Assembly: GCF_002218085.1 (NCBI RefSeq)
Contig: NZ_BDUC01000004.1
Coordinates: forward strand, 215,827-279,826
Direction of reading: 5' to 3'
DNA: 64,000 nucleotides
From: Tolypothrix sp. NIES-4075
GTDB lineage: Bacteria > Cyanobacteriota > Cyanobacteriia > Cyanobacteriales > Nostocaceae
Shown here: piece after piece, positions 58,641 through 64,000 of the stretch
How the letters are laid out: every line of letters starts with the position of its first letter
Position numbering within the stretch: the stretch's first letter is position 1
Program-made: the position numbers and the translations under genes
Notes under the pieces: generated by a model
The model's input: the letters and a program-made list of their open reading frames with translations, nothing else
The model's database searches: none
Told to the model about the DNA's origin: nothing

Positions 58641-58658
58641 TAACGGAGTCTAAAGAGA

Positions 58659-59630
58659 ATGCAACAACATGGGCAGTCAACGGTTGTAATTACCGGTGCA
58701 TCCTCAGGAGTTGGTTTGCAAGCCGCAAGAGCGCTTGCTCAAACGAAGCAATGGCATGTGGTCATGGCATGTCGGGATATCCCGAAGACCCAAAAAGCTG
58801 CCCAAACCGTAGGAATGCCGCAAGACAGCTACACAATCATGCATCTCGACTTAGCCAGCTTAGAAAGTGTGCGACAGTTTGTGAAAAACTTCAGAGAAAG
58901 CGGCAAGTCTTTGGATGCTTTAGTATGCAACGCTGCTGTGTATATGCCTTTATTAAAAGAGCCTTTGTACAGCGAAGATGGATATGAGTTGAGTGTTGCC
59001 ACAAATCATTTAGGACATTTTCTCTTGTGCAACCTGATGCTTGAGGATTTGAAAAAATCTTCAGCTTCACAGCCAAGATTAATTATTTTGGGAACTGTAA
59101 CGGCAAATCCGAAAGAATTGGGAGGCAAAATTCCGATTCCAGCACCTCCAGATTTGGGAGAACTTCAAGGCTTTGAGGCAGGCTTTAAAGCGCCGATTTC
59201 CATGATTAACGGCAAGAAGTTCAAACCAGGCAAAGCTTACAAAGATAGCAAGCTGTGCAATGTCTTGACTATGCGAGAATTGCATCGGCGTTACCACGAG
59301 TCAACTAATATTGTTTTCAGTTCTCTGTATCCTGGATGTGTGGCAACTACAGCTTTGTTTCGCAACCACTATCCGCTGTTTCAGAAAATCTTTCCACTTT
59401 TTCAGAAGAATATTACTGGGGGATTTGTGTCTGAGGAATTGGCAGGCGATCGCGTTGCTGAAGTTGTCGCCAATCCTGAGTACAATAAATCCGGTATGTA
59501 TTGGAGTTGGGGAAATCGCCAAAAAGAAGGTCGCAAATCTTTTGTACAAGAAGTTTCTAACGAAGCTAGCGATGATGACAAAGCTAAAAAGCTGTGGGAT
59601 TTGAGCGCTAAGTTGGTCGGAATTGCGTGA
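58659..59630 (+). CDS. por: Light-dependent protochlorophyllide oxidoreductase
   Basis: Reduces ring D of protochlorophyllide to chlorophyllide using NADPH and light; membrane-associated in the cell. Short-chain dehydrogenase fold: 'VVITGASSGVGLQAARAL' (NADPH binding, about 9-26), 'LVCNAAVYMP' and the catalytic 'AYKDSKLCNVLTMRELHRRYH' (YxxxK, about 190). POR-specific parts: 'KFKPGKAYKDSK', 'GCVATTALFRNHYPLFQKIFPLFQK' and 'WSWGNRQKEGRKSFVQEVSNEASD'. Length 323, as in other cyanobacteria. A long structured upstream region may be its leader. Confidence 0.96.
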   Translation: MQQHGQSTVVITGASSGVGLQAARALAQTKQWHVVMACRDIPKTQKAAQTVGMPQDSYTIMHLDLASLESVRQFVKNFRESGKSLDALVCNAAVYMPLLKEPLYSEDGYELSVATNHLGHFLLCNLMLEDLKKSSASQPRLIILGTVTANPKELGGKIPIPAPPDLGELQGFEAGFKAPISMINGKKFKPGKAYKDSKLCNVLTMRELHRRYHESTNIVFSSLYPGCVATTALFRNHYPLFQKIFPLFQKNITGGFVSEELAGDRVAEVVANPEYNKSGMYWSWGNRQKEGRKSFVQEVSNEASDDDKAKKLWDLSAKLVGIA

Positions 59631-59825
59631 CGATACACCGATGCGTCTAAGTTCGTGGCAAATTTTGCTCAATTTGATATTAGGATCTTTTGGCGTGCGA
59701 TAAGCTGAAGGCTTGACGCTTGTATCGCCGAAAAGAGCCTTATCAAAAAAACCCAGGTGAAGCCTGGGTTGATTCCTATGTGCAGTTGTGAGTTCAATTT
59801 TGATTGCAAGTACTGGCAAAAAGCT

Positions 59826-60731
59826 TTAATTTACTGCTGCTTTTGCTTTAGCTTTTGCTACCTTTCGCTTCATCGCAACACCGAATAGACCTGCTGCTAT
59901 TGTCCCACCAATAGTCAAGGGTTCGGGAACTGGCTTAGAGAATCCGGATTTTTGAAACACAGAGAATGCTTGAGGGCTGCCCAGAAAGCTGTTGAAATCT
60001 CTAGCTGCGTCTACGTTTTGAGATTGTGTGAGTACAGTTGAGCTATAAACAATCGGAGAGTAAAGGTTGGTAGGCGGAGTGTATGCAATTTTGACTTTAT
60101 CAGGTTGTGTTAGAGCGTCTGTAGTGTAAACAACGCCCGCATCTATAGTATCATTAGTGTCGCTTGACACTAAATTTAGTACAGTACGTACATCACTGCC
60201 CGTCACAAGTTTGGGTTGGATTTGCTGCGATATCCCTGAATTGGTAAATAATTGCTGGGCAAACTGTCCGGCTGGAACAACCGCAGGATCGCCAATAGCC
60301 ACGTTACGCACTTGTGAACCTGTCAAGTCTTGAACACTTGATATAGGTATAGTTGAATTTACAGGCTCAATTATAGCCAAGGTGTTGCCTAGTACATCTT
60401 GTCTGGTTCCTGCTACCAGTTTGCCGTTAGATTGCAGAGTATCTAAGGGTGCTTGAGATACTGGGAAGAAGACATCTATATTTCTATTATCTGTGTTGGT
60501 TAGGATTTGATTAACGAGAGTACCAGAAGCCCCAAAGGTATTGTTAAAGGTGACGCTTGGGTTGCTTTGCTGGTAAAGTGCCTGAACAAACTGTAGGCTG
60601 CCGTTCAAGCTGGCAGCAGCATAGACGTCAATCGGACCAACTGCGGCAGCTTGTGCTGGTTTAGTTTGGATTACACCGCAACCCAAAGCAAGGCTAGCGA
60701 TCGCTAACGCAAATTTGTGCCTTTTCTTCAT
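59826..60731 (-). CDS. modA: Molybdate-binding protein ModA with C-terminal PEP-CTERM anchor
   Basis: Periplasmic binding protein of the ModA/PBP class: signal about 1-32 (…TKPAQAAAV), then 'IDVYAAASLNGSLQFVQALYQQ' (oxyanion Ser), 'FGASGTLVNQI', 'IGDPAVVPAGQFAQQLF' and 'DAGVVYTTDAL'. The C-terminus is unusual: 'SKPVPEPLTIGGTIAAGLFG' and 'VAMKRKVAKAKAK', a PEP motif, a hydrophobic segment and a basic tail, which is the PEP-CTERM sorting signal recognised by exosortases. Start 60731 has AGGA 8 nt upstream. An NtcA-type promoter lies about 120-145 nt upstream. modB/modC are not nearby. Confidence 0.88.
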   Translation of the reverse strand: MKKRHKFALAIASLALGCGVIQTKPAQAAAVGPIDVYAAASLNGSLQFVQALYQQSNPSVTFNNTFGASGTLVNQILTNTDNRNIDVFFPVSQAPLDTLQSNGKLVAGTRQDVLGNTLAIIEPVNSTIPISSVQDLTGSQVRNVAIGDPAVVPAGQFAQQLFTNSGISQQIQPKLVTGSDVRTVLNLVSSDTNDTIDAGVVYTTDALTQPDKVKIAYTPPTNLYSPIVYSSTVLTQSQNVDAARDFNSFLGSPQAFSVFQKSGFSKPVPEPLTIGGTIAAGLFGVAMKRKVAKAKAKAAVN

Positions 60732-60761
60732 GAAATGATTCCTGTAGAGTGAATGTGTCAA

Positions 60762-61171
60762 GTGTTATTGTTTCAAATTCCAAATCTTGCACCCAATTTC
60801 GACAATTTGCTTTTTTACTCCAGCCAAAAAATATGGGAAAAAGAAATTGTAGTTGGTAAACATCCCGTTCTATATGTAATTTAATCTACTTGGTTGGTAA
60901 GTAAAAATAAACTACTTTAGTATTTCTTTACAGAAACTATACAAGTACACATGTAGTTATACTGAGGTTTTTTTGCCCTAAAATCGACTAAATCAAGTTA
61001 ATATGCCAGTTATTGATCTAGAGTTTTGTATAAAGTTATCTTAAAATCATATTTATAAGTTTAAATAGATATACGGTAAGCCAGGGCATAATATGAAACA
61101 CATAATTCTGCTTCCAAGCTTGATCATTTAGTTTTCTAATTATAAAAAAATAAGAAAATTTTCCAAATTTA
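60762..61171. other. Intergenic region upstream of modA
   Basis: Contains the NtcA promoter; otherwise AT-rich sequence with no gene or repeat recognised. Confidence 0.6.
60846..60889 (-). promoter_or_regulatory. NtcA-activated promoter of modA
   Basis: GTA-ATTTAATC-TAC (60876-60889) fits the NtcA consensus GTAN8TAC. On the minus strand it is followed after 24 nt by TACAAT (60846-60851), a TAN3T -10 box. This is the classic class II NtcA promoter layout. Confidence 0.7.
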
Positions 61172-61936
61172 TTACATTTTCACAGCAAGAATGCGAATTC
61201 GGCGGTAATCTGCTATCCAAGTATTACCTTGGTAAAGTGTTGGTTTTAAGCTTTCTTCAACTTTGCTAATTACTTGCATTTGTTGCTGATGGGAAAGTTC
61301 TGTAAAGTAGGCAGTTGCAAACATTTTTATCCAATTCGCCATCCCTGCATCTGCGTCTGCTAATGGTGTCGGACGCGCAAATAAAACAGCATAATTGACA
61401 TCAAATCCATGCTTTTCTAAGCGAGTTGCATACTCACCAATACTCGGATAATACCAAGGATTTAGTGTTTGGGGTTGGGAAATTCCTATCTCTTGTAAAG
61501 CAGTTTCTAAAGCTGTGGTAATTGCTTGTACATTTCCCTTACCACCAAACTCTGCCACAAAACGTCCCCCCGGTTTCAACGCTTGATGAACACTACGAAT
61601 TACCGCATCTGGTTCTTTAATCCAATGCAGCGCTGCGTTAGAAAAAACTGCATCCAAAGGCTGTTCTACTTCAAAGTTTCTTGCATCAGCTACGCTAAAT
61701 CTAATATGGGGATAGTTTTGTTTTGCTTTTGAAATCATCGCCGGCGCATTATCAATTCCCATAACAACAGAGCCAGATGTAGCAATTTTTTCTGTTAATT
61801 GCCCAGTACCACAACCTAAATCTAAAATGCGTTCTTTTTGCTTGGGGTTTAATAGTTGCAGCAAGTCTTCGCCATACTGCCACACAAAAGCGTGTTTATT
61901 TTCGTAAAGGGCAGGATTCCAATTATTTTTTATCAT
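61172..61936 (-). CDS. SAM-dependent methyltransferase (trans-aconitate methyltransferase-like)
   Basis: Class I methyltransferase. Motif I 'ERILDLGCGTGQLTEKIA', motif II 'VVMGIDNAPAMISKAKQNYP' and 'DAVFSNAALHWIKEPD' resemble the Tam/UbiE-like group; 'ALKPGGRFVAEFGGKGN' is the post-motif. Start 61936 (MIKNNWNPALYENKHAFV) is chosen because AGGG lies 9 nt upstream and the family starts with 'W.P..Y'. The substrate is not known; small carboxylic acids are one option. Confidence 0.85.
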   Translation of the reverse strand: MIKNNWNPALYENKHAFVWQYGEDLLQLLNPKQKERILDLGCGTGQLTEKIATSGSVVMGIDNAPAMISKAKQNYPHIRFSVADARNFEVEQPLDAVFSNAALHWIKEPDAVIRSVHQALKPGGRFVAEFGGKGNVQAITTALETALQEIGISQPQTLNPWYYPSIGEYATRLEKHGFDVNYAVLFARPTPLADADAGMANWIKMFATAYFTELSHQQQMQVISKVEESLKPTLYQGNTWIADYRRIRILAVKM

Positions 61937-61984
61937 CAAAAGATACCCTATAAGTAGTGAAATTACAGAGTGTACTACGCACAA

Positions 61985-62040
61985 TGAGAAAGAAACGTAG
62001 ACGCGGAGCGGCTTGCCGCAGGCTACCGCAGAGGACGCAG
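61985..62040. repeat. Dispersed repeat with GCGGCTTGCCGC
   Basis: GACGCGGAGCGGCTTGCCGC and GGCTACCGCAGAGGACGCAG resemble palindromic repeats common in filamentous cyanobacteria. Lies between divergent genes. Confidence 0.5.
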
Positions 62041-62186
62041 AGTTTGGGAGAGTTTGAGAGAGTTTTTGCGTAAGTCCTGACTAGGTTGATGACAGCTTAA
62101 TCATTACGATAGAAAAGATTTTTAATTATGTCCAATATATTTTTAAGGTGTAATTAATATTTAAAAGATATGAGTTATGGTGTGCA

Positions 62187-63116
62187 ATGGAACTACGGCA
62201 TCTACGGTACTTTATGACATTAGCGGAGGAACTCCACTTTGGACGGGCAGCGGAACGGTTGCATATTGCCCAACCACCTTTAAGTCAACAAATTCGCCAG
62301 TTAGAGATAGAATTAGGCTTTGAACTGTTTCACCGGACTAAACGAAAAGTGCAGTTAACTGAAGCAGGACAAGTTTTTCTAGATGAAGTGCAGCAAATAT
62401 TCAAGCAATTAGAACAAGCGATTCAAATTGGAAGGCAAACCAGTCGGGGAGAAATGGGACAACTGGTTGTTGGCTTTGTTAGCTCTGCGCCGTATAATAT
62501 CTTACCAAAGGTATTGCGGGCTTTTCGTAGCAGCGTTCCAGAAGTAAGGCTAGAGTTGCACGAATTAACGACAAATGAACAGTTACGATGGTTGCGGGAA
62601 AGTCGAATTGATGTAGGGTTTGTGCGTCCACCTGTAGAAGATAACACATTCAACTGGGAAATAATTTTTCAAGAGTCGTTGGTGGTAGCATTACCTGATA
62701 CACATGAGTTAGCAAATCATAGTAATGTTTGTTTGCGATCGCTTAAAAATGAACCTTTCATTTTATTTCCGCGTCTGTTAGCACCCGGACTCTACGATTT
62801 AATTATCAGTCTTTGTCAGCAAGCGGGTTTTAGTCCCAACGTCACTCAAGAAGCAATTCAAATGCAAACAATTGTCAGCTTAGTCGCAGGTGGTTTGGGT
62901 ATTGCGATTGTCCCAGAATCTCTGCAAAATTTGCAACGAACTGGGGTAGTATATAAAATTGTGAAAGAAGCGACTCCGAAAACAGCGATCGCGATAATTT
63001 GGCGAAAAAACGATACATCTGCGATCGTGCAGAAGTTTTTGGAGATAGCTAGACTTGCAGTAAGTTTAGAGTTTGTAGTAAGGACTTCAGTTTTTTTGTG
63101 TCCGGAGGAGGACTGA
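62187..63116 (+). CDS. LysR-family transcriptional regulator
   Basis: N-terminal winged helix-turn-helix 'MELRHLRYFMTLAEELHFGRAAERLHIAQPPLSQQIRQLEIELG' (about 1-60) followed by an effector-binding domain (about 90-295). The effector part ('VGFVSSAPYNILPKVLRAFRSSVPEVRLEL', 'VAGGLGIAIVPESLQNL') resembles aromatic-catabolism or CbbR-like regulators; the ligand is unknown. The last ~13 residues ('VVRTSVFLCPEED') come from a palindromic repeat that also provides the stop codon. It is divergent from the methyltransferase gene, a common target arrangement for LysR regulators. Confidence 0.92.
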   Translation: MELRHLRYFMTLAEELHFGRAAERLHIAQPPLSQQIRQLEIELGFELFHRTKRKVQLTEAGQVFLDEVQQIFKQLEQAIQIGRQTSRGEMGQLVVGFVSSAPYNILPKVLRAFRSSVPEVRLELHELTTNEQLRWLRESRIDVGFVRPPVEDNTFNWEIIFQESLVVALPDTHELANHSNVCLRSLKNEPFILFPRLLAPGLYDLIISLCQQAGFSPNVTQEAIQMQTIVSLVAGGLGIAIVPESLQNLQRTGVVYKIVKEATPKTAIAIIWRKNDTSAIVQKFLEIARLAVSLEFVVRTSVFLCPEED

Positions 63117-63128
63117 AGTCCTCACTAC
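63075..63128. repeat. Palindromic repeat at the 3' end of the LysR gene
   Basis: GTAGTAAGGACTTCAGT (63075-63091) and ACTGAAGTCCTCACTAC (63112-63128) are inverted, 16 of 17 matching. The LysR stop codon lies inside. Confidence 0.8.
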
Positions 63129-63140
63129 GGTTAAGAAAGA

Positions 63141-63914
63141 TTAGGTTTCGCCTTCGCGCAGGGTGAGGATTTCTACGCCGTCTTCAGTCACAGCTAGGGT
63201 ATGCTCAAATTGAGCGGAAAGTTTGCGATCGCGTGTCACAGCTGTCCATTTATCGCTGAGAACCTCAACTTCCCAAGTGCCTTCGTTAATCATTGGCTCG
63301 ATAGTAAAAACCATTCCCGCTCTGAGACGCTTGCCTTTGCCCCGCGTGCCATAATGAAGAATTTCCGGTGCAGTGTGGAAAACATTACTCACACCATGTC
63401 CGGCAAAGTCTCGCACTACAGAAAAGCCTTGCGCTTCCGCATATTCTTGAATTGCCGCACCAATATCGCCAACTCGCGCTCCTGGCTTCACCTCAGCAAT
63501 ACCTAGCCTCAGGCACTCTTGTGTCACCTCAACCAGCTTTTTCGCTTTTGGCGAAGGCTTACCAACAAAGAATGTTTTGGATGTATCGCCGTGGTAGCCT
63601 TCAACTAGTGGTGTGACATCAATATTAATAATGTCACCTTCTTTGAGGATTTGTTTGGCGTTAGGTATGCCGTGACAAACTACTTCATTTACACTGGTGC
63701 AAATTGACTTGGGAAAACCCCTGTAGCCCAAAGGTGCGCTTTTGGCGTTATGTGCCTGCGTCCAACGTTCCGCTTCATCATTGAGTTGCAAAGTGCTAAC
63801 TCCCGGCTTGACCATTGGTTCAAGATGGTGTAGCAATTCAGCTGCCAAACGTCCAGCTTGACGCATTTTGTCTATTTCTCTGTGAGATAAAAGAACGATG
63901 GTTTCGCTTTTCAT
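63141..63914 (-). CDS. map: Methionine aminopeptidase, type I
   Basis: Removes N-terminal Met from nascent proteins. Metal ligands: Asp in 'INIDVTP' and 'GYHGDTSKTFF', His in 'GHGVSNVFHTAPEI', Glu in 'FTIEPMINEG' and 'QFEHTLAVTEDG'. Also 'CTSVNEVVCHGIPN'. Length 257. No N-terminal zinc-finger extension. Confidence 0.96.
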   Translation of the reverse strand: MKSETIVLLSHREIDKMRQAGRLAAELLHHLEPMVKPGVSTLQLNDEAERWTQAHNAKSAPLGYRGFPKSICTSVNEVVCHGIPNAKQILKEGDIINIDVTPLVEGYHGDTSKTFFVGKPSPKAKKLVEVTQECLRLGIAEVKPGARVGDIGAAIQEYAEAQGFSVVRDFAGHGVSNVFHTAPEILHYGTRGKGKRLRAGMVFTIEPMINEGTWEVEVLSDKWTAVTRDRKLSAQFEHTLAVTEDGVEILTLREGET

Positions 63915-63928
63915 ATAAATTTAATCTA

Positions 63929-64000
63929 ACTGGGGAGTGGGGACTGGGGACTGGGGACTGGGGACTGGGGACTGGGGACTGGGGACTGGGGACTGGGGAC
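63929..64000. repeat. GGGGACT heptanucleotide array (STRR type), cut by window edge
   Basis: At least ten 7-bp units (ACTGGGG, one variant AGTGGGG) running to the right edge. On the other strand the unit is CCCCAGT, which I recall as a described STRR family of heterocystous cyanobacteria. Confidence 0.9.

Noticed and set aside
58625..58987. 120-codon ORF overlapping por
   Set aside because: Out-of-frame shadow of por beginning in the structured upstream region.
59301..59819. 172-codon minus-strand ORF antisense to por
   Set aside because: Composition is a mirror of por coding sequence with no domain.

Overview
The window reads as a chromosome segment of a filamentous, probably heterocyst-forming cyanobacterium. 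The evidence is very frequent HIP1 octamers (GCGATCGC), photosynthesis genes (psb28, the light-dependent protochlorophyllide reductase gene por, a PAP/fibrillin gene, a Ycf66-type gene), a carotenoid oxygenase, COP23, DUF3134 and DUF1400 proteins, a xisI remnant, and many tandem repeats with a 7-bp period. The array at the right edge (units GGGGACT) looks like the STRR heptanucleotides of heterocystous cyanobacteria. No rRNA or tRNA gene, CRISPR array or intact insertion sequence was seen.

Layout. 1-6.1 kb: lipoprotein cyclophilin, ketoacyl synthase, BT1-type transporter and carotenoid oxygenase, with vapC and xisI remnants between them. 6.3-11.8 kb: an internally duplicated protein of unknown function, COP23, a secreted protease-TPR protein and glutamate dehydrogenase. 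11.9-27.4 kb: an exoprotein locus with a divergent Ser/Thr kinase-TPR protein, a TpsB outer-membrane transporter, two TpsA exoproteins with homogenised 3' ends, and an exported TPR-CHAT caspase-like protein. A 63-bp repeat array lies between the tpsA genes and its degraded relative lies after the second. 27.7-38.6 kb: fasciclin protein, DUF1537 kinase, minCDE, transglutaminase-like protein, MIF-like protein, cobM, lgt, coaD overlapping a coiled-coil gene, and a Ycf66-type protein. 38.6-50.6 kb: tldE/tldD pair, cysS, CobW GTPase, dtd, psb28, mogA-like gene, mraY, DUF3134, PAP/fibrillin and a binding lipoprotein. 50.6-64 kb: a tyrosinase with a Tat-targeted MelC1-like partner, a G+C-rich DUF1772 gene, a DUF1400 hydrolase, a Nif3-like protein, a TPR protein, por behind a chain of hairpins, a ModA carrying a PEP-CTERM tail behind an NtcA-type promoter, a methyltransferase, a LysR regulator and map.

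How the genes fit together. minC, minD and minE form a cell-division operon; tldE and tldD form a peptidase pair. The TpsB/TpsA/TpsA/CHAT run looks like one cell-surface system. The MelC1-like protein and the tyrosinase look like a co-exported pair. Most other genes are single housekeeping units separated by repeats.

Most notable: the cyanobacterial tyrosinase/caddie pair with a 55-bp direct repeat on each side; the ModA with a PEP-CTERM tail under a clear NtcA site; an unidentified chain of stem-loops at 58.35-58.6 kb; the TPS-CHAT locus; short repeats inserted in frame inside genes (ketoacyl synthase, cysS) or forming gene starts and ends; a resolved 137-bp MITE; and a hairpin that reaches the psb28 start codon. 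All calls come from reading the sequence alone; no database search was run.
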